From assembly GCF_036227205.1 (NCBI RefSeq), contig NZ_CP109442.1:4216001-4280000 (forward strand): a stretch of DNA of 64,000 nucleotides, written 5' to 3'. The first letter of the stretch is position 1; each line of letters opens with the position of its first letter. The stretch comes from Amycolatopsis sp. NBC_01480. Its GTDB lineage: Bacteria; Actinomycetota; Actinomycetes; Mycobacteriales; Pseudonocardiaceae. Under the pieces are notes generated by a model that was given only the letters and a program-made list of their open reading frames with translations, did not search any database and was not told the origin of the DNA. Position numbers and translations under genes: made by a program. Of this stretch, positions 1 to 8,408 are shown piece by piece.

Positions 1-27
1 ACTGGCGTGCCTCTACCATCACTGGGT

Positions 28-1890
28 ATGACGAACGTGGCTGGCCCGGAGTCAGTGCCGAGCCCCGAGCTTTCCCTCGCCGCCGAGTTCCCGGCGCCCG
101 AGCGGGAACAGTGGCAGGAGCTGGTGGCCGGCGTCCTGCGCAAGAGCGGGCGCCTGCCGGAGGACTTCGACGGCGCCCCCGAGAGCAAGCTCGTCACCCG
201 CACGTACGACGGCATCGAGATCCAGCCGCTCTACACCCGTGACGACACCGCCGGAGACCTCGGTTTCCCCGGACTGCCACCGTTCGTCCGCGGCGCGAAG
301 CCCGAAGGCGTCGTCAGCACCGGCTGGGACGTGCGCGTCCGCCATGCCGGCTCCGATCCGAAGGTCGTCAACGCCGCCGTGCTCGCCGATCTCGAGGGCG
401 GCGCCTCCTCCGTGTGGCTGCGGCTCGGCGAGGGCGCGCTGCCGGTGACCGCGCTGGCCGAGGCGCTGAACGAGGTCTACGTCGACCTCGCGCCCGTGGT
501 GCTGGACGCCGGCACCGAGTACGAGGCCGCGGCGCAGGCGCTGCTGGACGTGTTCGCCGAGCGGGAGATCCCGGCCAGCGCGGCGGTCGGCACGCTGGGC
601 GCGGACCCGATCGGCGTGACGGCGCGGACCGGCGAGGCCCAGCCCGTCGCCCCGGCGGCCGAGCTGGCCGCGCGCGTGGCCGCGAAGTACCCGAAGCTGC
701 GCACGCTCGTCGCGAACGGCCTGCCGTTCCACGAAGCGGGCGGGTCCGACGCGCAGGAGCTGGGCGCCACCATCGCCGTCGGCGTCGCGTACCTGCGCGC
801 GCTCACCGAAGCGGGCCTGGACGTCGACACCGCCGCGGCGCAGCTGGAGTTCCGGCTGGCCGCGACCGCCGACCAGTTCCTCACCATCGCCAAGTTCCGC
901 GCGGCCCGGCGCCTGTGGGACCGCGTGCTCGAGGTCTCCGGGGCCAAGCCGGCCGCGCGCGGCATGCACCAGCACGCCGTCACCTCGCCCGCGATGCTGA
1001 CCCAGCGTGACCCGTGGGTGAACATGCTGCGCACCACCGTCGCGTGCTTCGGCGCGGGAATCGGCGGTGCGGACGCCGTCACGGTGCTGCCGTTCGACTC
1101 CGCGATCGGCCGGCCGGACGCGTTCTCCTCGCGGATCGCCCGCAACACCAACGCCGTGCTGCTGGAGGAGTCCCGGCTCGGCGGCGTGATCGACCCGGCG
1201 GGCGGCTCCTGGTACGTCGAGAAGCTGACCGACGAGCTGGCGAACGCCGCGTGGGCCGAGTTCACCGCGATCGAGGCCGCCGGCGGGGCCGAGGCCGAGC
1301 TGGCCTCCGGCGCGCTGGCCGGACGGCTCGCCGCGACCTGGGAGAAGCGCGCGCAGCGCCTGGCCACCCGCCGCGACCCGATCACCGGCGTCAGCGAATT
1401 TCCCAACCTGACCGAGAAACCCGTGCAACGTGAGGCTTCTCATCTGTCTACTGAGGACGGTGGACTGCCACGCCACCGTTACGCAGAACGGTTCGAGAAG
1501 CTCCGTGACGGGTCCGACGCGTACCTGGCGGCGAAAGGCGAGCGGCCGAAGGTCTTCCTCGCCACGCTCGGCCCGGTCGCCGCGCACACCACGCGCGCCG
1601 GGTTCGCCGCGAACCTGTTCGCCGCGGGCGGGATCGAGGTGGTCAACCCGGGCGCGACCGACGACCTGCCCGGCGCGTTCGCCAAGAGCGGCGCGACGAT
1701 CGCCTGCATCTGCGGCACGGACGCCGCGTACGAGGAGCAGGCCGCCGACGTCGCCGCGTCACTCGGCGCCGAATCCGTGCTGCTGGCCGGAAAAGGCCGC
1801 TACGACGGCGTGAGCGGCAACATCTTCGCCGGCTGCGACGCGCTCGAAATCCTGACCGGCATCCACGCACAGCTGGGAGTGTCCGCATGA
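28..1890 (+). CDS. mutA: Methylmalonyl-CoA mutase small (beta) subunit
   Basis: Small, non-catalytic subunit of the adenosylcobalamin-dependent mutase that interconverts (R)-methylmalonyl-CoA and succinyl-CoA. It has the two-part build of the family: a TIM-barrel domain over roughly residues 30-430 and a C-terminal B12-binding-like domain from about 490. The C-terminal domain lacks the DxHxxG cobalamin motif found in the large subunit, as expected for this subunit. Start chosen at the ATG (MTNVAGPES); an in-frame GTG at 7 would add seven residues, and no clear Shine-Dalgarno separates them. The stop overlaps the mutB start (ATGA), so the two are translationally coupled. The linker around 1420-1500 uses less G/C-biased codons than the rest. 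Upstream sequence is outside the window. Confidence 0.95.
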   Translation: MTNVAGPESVPSPELSLAAEFPAPEREQWQELVAGVLRKSGRLPEDFDGAPESKLVTRTYDGIEIQPLYTRDDTAGDLGFPGLPPFVRGAKPEGVVSTGWDVRVRHAGSDPKVVNAAVLADLEGGASSVWLRLGEGALPVTALAEALNEVYVDLAPVVLDAGTEYEAAAQALLDVFAEREIPASAAVGTLGADPIGVTARTGEAQPVAPAAELAARVAAKYPKLRTLVANGLPFHEAGGSDAQELGATIAVGVAYLRALTEAGLDVDTAAAQLEFRLAATADQFLTIAKFRAARRLWDRVLEVSGAKPAARGMHQHAVTSPAMLTQRDPWVNMLRTTVACFGAGIGGADAVTVLPFDSAIGRPDAFSSRIARNTNAVLLEESRLGGVIDPAGGSWYVEKLTDELANAAWAEFTAIEAAGGAEAELASGALAGRLAATWEKRAQRLATRRDPITGVSEFPNLTEKPVQREASHLSTEDGGLPRHRYAERFEKLRDGSDAYLAAKGERPKVFLATLGPVAAHTTRAGFAANLFAAGGIEVVNPGATDDLPGAFAKSGATIACICGTDAAYEEQAADVAASLGAESVLLAGKGRYDGVSGNIFAGCDALEILTGIHAQLGVSA

Positions 1891-4058
1891 CTGTCCCGAA
1901 TTTCGCCGACGTCCCGCTCGGCACGCCCGAGCCGGCCGGCCGCGCCGCGTGGGCGCAGGCCGTGCAGGACGCCACCGGCAAGGGGCCGGACGCGCTGGCC
2001 TGGGAGACGCCCGAGGGCATCGGCGTGAAGCCGGTGTACACCTCCGACGATCTGTCCGATGTGGACTTCCTGGGCACGTACCCGGGCATCGCGCCCTACC
2101 TGCGCGGGCCGTACCCGACGATGTACGTGAACCAGCCGTGGACGATCCGCCAGTACGCCGGGTTCTCCACCGCCGAGGAGTCCAACGCCTTCTACCGCCG
2201 CAACCTCGCGGCCGGGCAGAAGGGTTTGTCGGTCGCCTTCGACCTGGCCACCCACCGCGGTTACGACTCGGACCACCCGCGCGTGTCCGGCGACGTCGGC
2301 ATGGCCGGCGTGGCGATCGACTCGATCTACGACATGCGCCAGCTCTTCGACGGCATCCCGCTGGACAAGATGTCCGTGTCGATGACCATGAACGGCGCCG
2401 TGCTGCCGGTGCTCGCGCTGTACGTCGTCGCGGCCGAGGAGCAGGGGGTGAAGCCGGAGCAGCTCGCGGGGACCATCCAGAACGACATCCTCAAGGAGTT
2501 CATGGTCCGCAACACCTACATCTACCCGCCCCAGCCGTCCATGCGGATCATCTCCGACATCTTCGGCTACACCTCGCTGCACATGCCGAAGTACAACTCC
2601 ATCTCGATCTCCGGCTACCACATGCAGGAGGCCGGGGCGACCGCCGACCTGGAGCTGGCGTACACGCTCGCGGACGGCGTCGAGTACATCCGCGCGGGGG
2701 TCGACGCCGGGCTGGACGTGGACAAGTTCGCGCCGCGGCTGTCGTTCTTCTGGGCGATCGGGATGAACTTCTTCATGGAGGTCGCGAAACTGCGCGCGGC
2801 CCGGCTGTTGTGGGCGAAGCTGGTCAAGCAGTTCGACCCGAAGTCGCAGAAGTCCTTGTCACTGCGGACGCACTCGCAGACTTCGGGCTGGTCGCTGACC
2901 GCGCAGGACGTCTACAACAACGTCACCCGCACCTGCGTCGAGGCGATGGCCGCGACCCAGGGGCACACACAGTCGTTGCACACCAACGCTCTTGACGAGG
3001 CGCTGGCCCTGCCCACCGACTTCTCCGCGCGCATCGCCCGCAACACACAGCTGTTGCTGCAGCAGGAATCCGGCACCACCCGCGTGATCGACCCGTGGGG
3101 CGGCAGCGCTTTCGTCGAGAAGCTGACCTACGACCTGGCGCGCAAGGCGTGGGGCCACATCACCGAGGTCGAGGGCGCGGGCGGCATGGCGCGCGCGATC
3201 GACGAGGGCATTCCCAAGCTGCGCATCGAGGAGGCGGCCGCGCGCACCCAGGCGCGGATCGACTCCGGCCGTCAGCCCGTGATCGGCGTGAACAAGTACC
3301 AGGTCACCGGGGACGAAGAGCAGATCGACGTGCTCAAGGTCGACAACGCGGGCGTGCGCGCGCAGCAGCTGGAGAAGCTGCGGCGGCTGCGCGAGGAGCG
3401 CGACCCCCAGGCCACTGAGGACGCGTTGCGCCGGCTGACCGAGGGCGCGCAGAACGGCGGCAACCTGTTCGCGCTGGCCATCGACGCGGCCAGGGCCAAG
3501 GCCACCGTCGGCGAGATCTCCGACTCGCTGGAGAAGATCTGGGGCCGCCACTCCGGCCAGATCCGCACGATCTCCGGGGTGTACCGGGAAGAGGTGGGGA
3601 AGTCGGACAACGTCGAGAAGGCCCGTGAGCTGGTCGCGAAATTCGCCGAGGACGAGGGCCGCCGCCCGCGCATCCTGGTCGCGAAGATGGGCCAGGACGG
3701 GCACGACCGCGGCCAGAAGGTGATCGCCACCGGCTTCGCCGACATCGGCTTCGACGTCGACGTCGGCCCGCTGTTCTCCACCCCGGAAGAGGTCGCGCGG
3801 CAGGCCTCGGAGGCCGACGTGCACGTGATCGGTGTGTCCTCGCTGGCCGCCGGGCACCTTTCGCTGGTGCCCGCGCTGCGCCACGAGCTGGCCGAGCTGG
3901 GCCGCGAGGACATCATGGTCGTGGTCGGCGGCGTCATCCCGCCGCAGGACTACGACGAGCTGCGCGCCGCCGGCGCCGCGGCCATCTTCGGGCCGGGCAC
4001 GGTGATCGCGGACGCCGCGATCGGCCTGCTCGAGCAGCTGGCCAAGCAGGAGTCCTGA
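1887..4058 (+). CDS. mutB: Methylmalonyl-CoA mutase large (alpha) subunit
   Basis: Catalytic subunit of adenosylcobalamin-dependent methylmalonyl-CoA mutase, carrying out the carbon-skeleton rearrangement to succinyl-CoA in propionate metabolism. The 723-residue length is normal. The N-terminal substrate barrel has the family signatures [11 protein letters not shown] (near residue 91) and [16 protein letters not shown] (near 118). The C-terminal cobalamin domain carries the DGHDRG motif near residue 603, whose histidine is the lower cobalt ligand. It follows mutA with a 4-bp overlap, and meaB begins 3 bp downstream, so this is a three-gene operon. In this type of actinomycete the enzyme can also work in reverse to supply methylmalonyl-CoA for polyketides, which is an inference here. 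Confidence 0.98.
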   Translation: MTVPNFADVPLGTPEPAGRAAWAQAVQDATGKGPDALAWETPEGIGVKPVYTSDDLSDVDFLGTYPGIAPYLRGPYPTMYVNQPWTIRQYAGFSTAEESNAFYRRNLAAGQKGLSVAFDLATHRGYDSDHPRVSGDVGMAGVAIDSIYDMRQLFDGIPLDKMSVSMTMNGAVLPVLALYVVAAEEQGVKPEQLAGTIQNDILKEFMVRNTYIYPPQPSMRIISDIFGYTSLHMPKYNSISISGYHMQEAGATADLELAYTLADGVEYIRAGVDAGLDVDKFAPRLSFFWAIGMNFFMEVAKLRAARLLWAKLVKQFDPKSQKSLSLRTHSQTSGWSLTAQDVYNNVTRTCVEAMAATQGHTQSLHTNALDEALALPTDFSARIARNTQLLLQQESGTTRVIDPWGGSAFVEKLTYDLARKAWGHITEVEGAGGMARAIDEGIPKLRIEEAAARTQARIDSGRQPVIGVNKYQVTGDEEQIDVLKVDNAGVRAQQLEKLRRLREERDPQATEDALRRLTEGAQNGGNLFALAIDAARAKATVGEISDSLEKIWGRHSGQIRTISGVYREEVGKSDNVEKARELVAKFAEDEGRRPRILVAKMGQDGHDRGQKVIATGFADIGFDVDVGPLFSTPEEVARQASEADVHVIGVSSLAAGHLSLVPALRHELAELGREDIMVVVGGVIPPQDYDELRAAGAAAIFGPGTVIADAAIGLLEQLAKQES

Positions 4059-4061
4059 GCC

Positions 4062-5057
4062 TTGCCGCGCAAGATCGACGTCGCCGCGTACGCGAAGGGC
4101 GTCCTCGCCGGTGACCGCGGCACGCTGTCCAAAGCGATCACGCTGGTCGAGTCCCAGCGCGCCGACCACCGGGCGCGGGCGCAGGAGCTGCTGGTCGAGC
4201 TGCTGCCGCACGCCGGGGGCGCGCAGCGGGTCGGCATCACCGGCGTGCCCGGGGTCGGCAAGTCGACTTTCATCGACCAGCTGGGCACGGACCTGACCGG
4301 GGCCGGGCACCAGGTCGCGGTGCTGGCCGTCGACCCGTCGTCCACCCGCACCGGCGGCTCGATCCTCGGCGACAAGACCCGTATGGCGCGGCTCGCGGTG
4401 GACGACCGCGCGTTCATCCGCCCGTCGCCGACGTCCGGCACGCTCGGCGGCGTCGCCCGGGCCACGCGCGAGACGATCGTGCTGATGGAGGCCGCGGGCT
4501 TCGACGTGGTGCTGGTGGAGACCGTCGGCGTAGGACAGTCCGAAGTGGCCGTGGCCAACATGGTCGACTGCTTCCTGTTCCTCACCCTGGCGCGCACCGG
4601 CGACCAGCTGCAGGGCATCAAGAAGGGCGTGCTGGAGCTGGCCGACGTCATCGCCGTCAACAAGGCCGACGGGTCGCACGAGAAAGACGCGAAACGGGCG
4701 GCGCGGGAGCTTTCGGGCGCATTGCGGATGATCTACGGCCGGGACGCGCCGTGGACGCCGCCGGTGCTGACCTGCAGCGCGCTCGAAGCGACCGGCCTCG
4801 ACCAGGTGTGGGCCGAGATCGGCCGGCACCGCGACCAGCTCACCGAGTCCGGCGAGCTGGCGGCCCGGCGCCGTCAGCAGCAGGTCGACTGGACCTGGTC
4901 GATGGTCCGCGAGCAGCTGCTCGACCGCCTGACCTCGCACCCCGGCGTCAAATCGCTGGTCAGCGAGCTGGAACGCGCGGTGCGCGCGGGCGAGCTGACG
5001 CCCACGCTGGCCGCCGGCCGGATCCTGGACGCCTTTGCCACGCCGACCGGGGATTGA
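4062..5057 (+). CDS. meaB: Methylmalonyl-CoA mutase-associated GTPase MeaB
   Basis: G3E-family P-loop GTPase that escorts methylmalonyl-CoA mutase, gating adenosylcobalamin loading and protecting the enzyme from inactivation (ArgK/MeaB/MMAA family). Walker A GVPGVGKST lies near residues 62-70, and a VDPSS motif and the base-recognition sequence NKAD follow, all typical. Length 331 residues is normal. The start is TTG, three bases after the mutB stop, consistent with coupling. A strong hairpin follows the stop and closes the mutAB-meaB operon. Confidence 0.95.
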   Translation: MPRKIDVAAYAKGVLAGDRGTLSKAITLVESQRADHRARAQELLVELLPHAGGAQRVGITGVPGVGKSTFIDQLGTDLTGAGHQVAVLAVDPSSTRTGGSILGDKTRMARLAVDDRAFIRPSPTSGTLGGVARATRETIVLMEAAGFDVVLVETVGVGQSEVAVANMVDCFLFLTLARTGDQLQGIKKGVLELADVIAVNKADGSHEKDAKRAARELSGALRMIYGRDAPWTPPVLTCSALEATGLDQVWAEIGRHRDQLTESGELAARRRQQQVDWTWSMVREQLLDRLTSHPGVKSLVSELERAVRAGELTPTLAAGRILDAFATPTGD

Positions 5058-5063
5058 ACCGCT

Positions 5064-5099
5064 CCGCCGGACGGTGGACGGCGAACGACCGTCCGGCGG
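5064..5099 (+). terminator. Hairpin ending the mutAB-meaB operon
   Basis: An 11-bp perfect stem (CCGCCGGACGG at 5064-5074 with CCGTCCGGCGG at 5089-5099) begins seven bases after the meaB stop. There is no U-tract, which is common for high-GC actinobacterial terminators. Confidence 0.6.
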
Positions 5100-5208
5100 C
5101 GCCCGGCGGTCGGCGACGGGGGCCGAGCGGGGAGTCTCCACCGCGTGGCGGCTGACGCGGCGGCCGTTCGGCGGGCACAATGCCCTGCAGTGCCGTAGAA
5201 GGGAAGTC

Positions 5209-5544
5209 ATGGCGAAGGTGCGGGGTCTGCTGCTGGTGGGGCTGCTGGGCGTGCTGTTGCTTTGTGCGCCGCCCGCGCAGGCGGTTGTGGTCGTGCCCGC
5301 CGAGGCCGTGACAGTGCCGGCGAGGGCCGCCGTGAGCGCGGAATCGCTGCTCATCGCGCCGCGGCAGGTGCAGCCGGGGCCGGTGATCGACCCGGCGCAG
5401 ACCGACGCCGCGAACGCCGCCAAGACCAGGAACAAGCTGATCGCGGGCGGGGTCGCCGTGGTGCTGCTGGCGATCGTCTTCTTCGGACGGCGGTCCCGCG
5501 CCAAGAAGCGCAAGAAGAGCAAGGACCAGGCCGCGGGCAAGTAG
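5209..5544 (+). CDS. Small secreted or membrane-anchored protein with basic tail
   Basis: Not recognised. The 111-residue product starts with MAKVRG and a strong hydrophobic segment ending near residue 24 (PPAQA), which reads as a Sec signal peptide. A central region rich in Pro/Ala/Val follows, then a second hydrophobic segment near residues 76-91 (LIAGGVAVVLLAIVFF). It ends in a strongly basic tail (RRSRAKKRKKSKDQ). This predicts an exported loop anchored by a C-terminal membrane helix with a cytoplasmic basic stop-transfer tail. The ATG has an upstream GAAGGGA. It stands alone between the mut operon and the amidohydrolase gene. Confidence 0.7.
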   Translation: MAKVRGLLLVGLLGVLLLCAPPAQAVVVVPAEAVTVPARAAVSAESLLIAPRQVQPGPVIDPAQTDAANAAKTRNKLIAGGVAVVLLAIVFFGRRSRAKKRKKSKDQAAGK

Positions 5545-5653
5545 CGCTTTCCGTTCGCCCTGACCGAATTCCGGCAAGCCGTTCAACGCAGATCCGGTAC
5601 CGGCCGTCTCGGACGGCCGCCGGCGGCGCGACTGTTGCCACCTGCATGGTGCA

Positions 5654-5688
5654 CGATCGTCTGCAGATGCGTAAGACTGCAACGATCG
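5654..5688. promoter_or_regulatory. Near-perfect inverted repeat upstream of the M20 gene
   Basis: The 193-bp gap 5545-5737 holds one clear element: CGATCGTCTGCAG opposite CTGCAACGATCG, 12 paired bases with a one-base bulge around a 10-base centre. It lies about 50 bp upstream of the amidohydrolase start, so it is a candidate operator or a 5' leader hairpin. No regulator gene is adjacent. Confidence 0.35.
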
Positions 5689-5737
5689 GCACGCTGCGTG
5701 ACCCCTGGGCCACCCGTGTTGCGGGAGGAGGCGCGGC

Positions 5738-7039
5738 GTGACTGTGCTTGATTCACGACCGGACGTTCCAGGCGACCCCCAGGGTCCTATTGCCAACCCG
5801 AACGAGGTGCCCGCCGCGCTGATCACCGAAGCCGGGGTCAGCATGGCACCCGTGGAGGATTTCGGCGCGGGTCGCGGACCGTTCTGGCTGGACGACTGGC
5901 TGCGGGCCAACGCCACCGACGTGCTGGCCTGGCGCCGCCACATCCACGCCCACCCGGAGCTGTCGCGGCACGAGTTCGCGACCACCGAGCTGGTCGTCTC
6001 GCTGCTGCGCACGGTCGGCCTGAAGCCGTGGGTGCTGCCCGGCGGCACCGGCGTGGTGTGCGACATCGGCAGGGGCGAGCGCTGTGTGGCCCTGCGCGCG
6101 GACATGGACGCGCTGCCGCTCACCGAGGACACCGGCCTGCCGTTCGCCTCGACCACCGAGGGCGCCGCGCACATGTGCGGCCACGACGCGCACACCGCGA
6201 TCCTGCTGGGCGCGGCCCGCGCGCTGGCCGGCGCCCCGGAGCTGCCCGGCCGTGTGCGGCTGATCTTCCAGGCCGCCGAGGAGGTCATGCCCGGCGGCGC
6301 GCTGGACATGGTCGCGGCCGGCGCCCTCGACGGCGTCGAGCGGATCTACGGCCTGCACTGCGACCCGCGGCTGGAGGTCGGCAAGGTCGGCACCCGGGTG
6401 GGCCCGCTGACGTCCGCGGCCGACCTGATCGAGCTGCGCCTCACCTCGCCCGGCGGGCACACCTCGCGCCCGCACCTGACCGCCGACCTGGTGTACGCGC
6501 TCGGCACGGTGATCACCTCGCTGCCCTCGGTGCTCTCACGCCGGGTCGACCCGCGCTCGGGCACCGTGCTGGTGTGGGGCGCCGTGCACGCCGGCCAGGC
6601 CGCGAACGCCGTGCCGCAGGACGGTGTCCTGCGGGGCACGCTGCGCACCGCCGACCACGAGGTGTGGAAGCAGCTGGAACCGCTGGTCGCGGCCTCGGTG
6701 GAATCGCTCCTGGCGCCCACCGGCGTCGGCTTCTCGCTGGACTACCGCCGCGGCGTCCCCCCGGTCGTCTCCGACCAGGAGTCGACCACGCTGATGCGCG
6801 CCGGCGTCGAGGCCGCCATCGGCGAGCAGGGCCTGGCCGGTACCGAGCAGTCCTCGGGCGGCGAGGACTTCGGCTGGTACCTGGAACACGTCCAGGGCGC
6901 CTTCGCCCGCCTCGGCGTCTGGCCCGGCCCCCCGGCCCTCCAGTCCGACATCCACCGCCCGACGTTCATCCTCGACGAGCGCGCTTTGCTGGTCGGAGTT
7001 CGGACACTGGTGCATACGGCATTGGCCACGCTGGCCTGA
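5738..7039 (+). CDS. M20 family metallo-amidohydrolase
   Basis: Cytoplasmic M20D-type amidohydrolase, the family of hippurate hydrolases, N-acyl amino acid hydrolases and IAA-amino acid hydrolases; the substrate cannot be told from sequence. Seen: RHIHAHPELS near residue 68, RADMDALPL near 123, the metal-binding MCGHDAHT near 146-153, the catalytic AEE near 180, LHCDP near 207, and the C-terminal SSGGEDFGWY. Length 433 residues is slightly above average owing to a 50-residue N-terminal extension. The GTG start has GGGAGGAG just upstream. A pair of palindromic repeats follows the gene. Confidence 0.9.
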   Translation: MTVLDSRPDVPGDPQGPIANPNEVPAALITEAGVSMAPVEDFGAGRGPFWLDDWLRANATDVLAWRRHIHAHPELSRHEFATTELVVSLLRTVGLKPWVLPGGTGVVCDIGRGERCVALRADMDALPLTEDTGLPFASTTEGAAHMCGHDAHTAILLGAARALAGAPELPGRVRLIFQAAEEVMPGGALDMVAAGALDGVERIYGLHCDPRLEVGKVGTRVGPLTSAADLIELRLTSPGGHTSRPHLTADLVYALGTVITSLPSVLSRRVDPRSGTVLVWGAVHAGQAANAVPQDGVLRGTLRTADHEVWKQLEPLVAASVESLLAPTGVGFSLDYRRGVPPVVSDQESTTLMRAGVEAAIGEQGLAGTEQSSGGEDFGWYLEHVQGAFARLGVWPGPPALQSDIHRPTFILDERALLVGVRTLVHTALATLA

Positions 7040-7073
7040 CCCTTCCGGCCGCGGCCACTGTGCCGCGCCGAGT

Positions 7074-7124
7074 CCGTCAAGGACTCCTTACCTGCGTTGG
7101 ACGCGGGTAAGGAGTCCTTGACGG
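7074..7124. repeat. Palindromic repeat family B, copy 1
   Basis: A 51-bp palindrome: 19-bp perfect arms, starting CCGTCAAGGACTCCTTACC and ending GGTAAGGAGTCCTTGACGG, around a 13-base centre that itself contains GCGT/ACGC. It follows the amidohydrolase stop by 34 bp. A second copy of the same length lies at 60292-60342 with a compensated arm change (GGACTCC/GGAGTCC here, GGCCTCC/GGAGGCC there). Likely a transcription terminator or a dispersed palindromic element. Confidence 0.8.
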
Positions 7125-7201
7125 CGATTCCGGCACGCAGGGTGGAGCACCCCGCCGATCGGTGACGGTTGATGGCAACCAGAGCGTGTCTGAGAAAGCT
7201 G

Positions 7202-7247
7202 GTCTCGCGGCTGCCGAGGTGTACGTCTCGCGGCTGCCCGAGGTGTA
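7202..7247. repeat. Tandem direct repeat of about 22 bp
   Basis: Two direct copies of GTCTCGCGGCTGCC(C)GAGG followed by TGTA lie at 7202-7223 and 7225-7247, differing by one inserted C. The second runs into palindrome family C copy 1, so this may be a local duplication at the edge of that element. Confidence 0.6.
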
Positions 7248-7299
7248 GCGGATGACGCTTCCGCTGCGCTGAGCGCCGTGAAAGCGTCATTCACTACAC
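7243..7299. repeat. Palindromic repeat family C, copy 1
   Basis: Arms GTGTAGCGGATGACGCTT (7243-7260) and AAGCGTCATTCACTACAC (7282-7299) pair at 16 of 18 positions. The centre contains GCGCTGAGCG, shared with the second copy at 18302-18354. It lies in the long gap between the convergent M20 and gamma-glutamylcyclotransferase genes. Confidence 0.75.
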
Positions 7300-7410
7300 C
7301 GAGCGCTGGGACCGGCGCGCGGCGGGGTTGCGAGCGGGCCCCGGAGCCGGGCCTCCGGCGAGGCCTCAAGCCGTGGTTGAGCACTGTCCGCGACCTGCGT
7401 CGCCCCGCGG

Positions 7411-7487
7411 TTATCCACACACCTGTCCACAGCCTGCCCGGCCATCCCGGCCCAGGTTGTCCACAGGTGACCCTCGCCTGTGGACAA
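7411..7487. promoter_or_regulatory. Cluster of DnaA-box-like 9-mers
   Basis: Within 77 bp there are TTATCCACA (7411-7419), CTGTCCACA (7423-7431), TTGTCCACA (7457-7465) and, inverted, TGTGGACAA (7479-7487). TTGTCCACA is the actinobacterial DnaA box and TTATCCACA the E. coli consensus. A fifth perfect TTATCCACA lies at 7812-7820. No dnaA or dnaN is present, so this is not the normal oriC. Extra-oriC DnaA-box clusters that tune initiation are known in Streptomyces, so a titration or regulatory site is the favoured reading. Confidence 0.55.
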
Positions 7488-7555
7488 CTCCGGTGGGTGA
7501 TTTCCGCCTCTATCCCCAGTCTTGTGGGCGGCCATTTCACCCGGTCTCGTGACGC

Positions 7556-7827
7556 ATGATCACGACCGTGGATGATCTATTCACCCCGGGTGATTTCCCG
7601 CCCCCGCAAGACCCCTCGAAGACGAGCCAAACACGGCCGATTTCCCTTGCACCCCAACGAATCCCACAGCCACGAGCGCAAGGGAACAAGATCCGCGGAA
7701 GCCCCGACCCAACACTCGCGACAAAACCGGGCCCGAACCTTGTGTCCGACCCAATCCCGTTAATGGTGAACGCTGTTCATGATGCCCTGGTCGGCGGCCT
7801 GCGCCACCGAGTTATCCACAGGCTGGG
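7556..7827 (+). other. AT-richer gap; possible gene remnant
   Basis: This 270-bp stretch is less GC-rich than its surroundings and has no recognisable gene. An open frame begins at ATG 7556 (MITTVDDLFTPGDFP...), is rich in Pro, Ser and Gln, lacks third-position G/C bias and runs on into the antisense of the next gene. It may be the decayed 5' end of a gene downstream of the DnaA-box cluster. The last eight bases before the next gene's stop follow a perfect TTATCCACA. Confidence 0.3.
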
Positions 7828-8280
7828 TCAGCCGGTGATCCCGGAGCACGGCCGGGTGCGCAGGTCATCCACATAGTCGGCCGGGGCGCCGGCGGCCTCG
7901 GCGGCGTCGGCCAGCACGCCGAGGTAACGGGCCGACGGGAGGCCGCCCTCGTAGGCGTCCAGGACGTACAGCCAGGGCAGTACCGAGCCGTCCATGGTCT
8001 GCACCCGGAGCCGGAGCTTGGTGTGCATGCCCAGCTCGCCGCCCTCCCACCGGTCGAGGCGTTCCTCGTCCAGCGGGGTGACGTCGTAGATCACCACGAA
8101 CACGCGTGAGCCGGCGTCTTCGACGATGGTGGCCAGCGCGCCTTCCCAGCCCAGGTCCTCACCGCCGAAGGTCAGCCGCCAGCCTTCCAGCCAGCCGGTG
8201 GTGGCCATCGGCGAGTGCGGGGCGCGCTCCAGCATCTGGGCGGGCTCCATGTTGGATCCGTAAGCGGCATACAACGGCAC
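7828..8280 (-). CDS. Gamma-glutamylcyclotransferase-like protein
   Basis: Member of the gamma-glutamylcyclotransferase/AIG2-like fold, small cytoplasmic enzymes that cyclise gamma-glutamyl groups to 5-oxoproline; the true substrate is unknown. The diagnostic N-terminal motif YAAYGSNM is present, then a beta-barrel pattern with GWRLTFGGED, VFVVIYDVTPLDEERLDRWEG and WLYVLDAYEGG. The acidic residue in LDRWEG fits the usual catalytic glutamate position. Start chosen at GTG 8280 because YAAYGSNM normally sits at the extreme N-terminus; a longer frame to 8340 exists. Length 150 residues is normal. Confidence 0.8.
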   Translation of the reverse strand: MPLYAAYGSNMEPAQMLERAPHSPMATTGWLEGWRLTFGGEDLGWEGALATIVEDAGSRVFVVIYDVTPLDEERLDRWEGGELGMHTKLRLRVQTMDGSVLPWLYVLDAYEGGLPSARYLGVLADAAEAAGAPADYVDDLRTRPCSGITG

Positions 8281-8408
8281 GGGCGACAGCCTAGCGACCC
8301 ACCCGCCACCCGAGCGGAAGCACGTGCCGTGTCCGGCCACTCAGTATTACCGGCGCCCCTCCGCGTACGGTTAGAGCACCGCAAGCTCGGCCGCTAGGAG
8401 GACTTCAG

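Noticed and set aside
1420..1500. Foreign insertion in mutA
   Set aside because: Codon use is slightly less G/C-biased, but this is the normal variable linker between the two domains and the frame is intact.
2859..5540. A very long open frame (about 890 codons) on the minus strand across mutB and meaB
   Set aside because: It is antisense to two well-recognised genes, is Arg/Pro/Gly/His-rich without family motifs, and arises from G/C third-position bias.
7405..7830. Chromosomal oriC
   Set aside because: There are DnaA-box-like sites but no dnaA, dnaN, rpmH or gyrase genes nearby and no AT-rich unwinding stretch; a regulatory cluster is more likely.
7556..7876. A 106-codon protein gene
   Set aside because: No coding bias, no ribosome site of quality, and its end overlaps the opposite-strand gamma-glutamylcyclotransferase-like gene.
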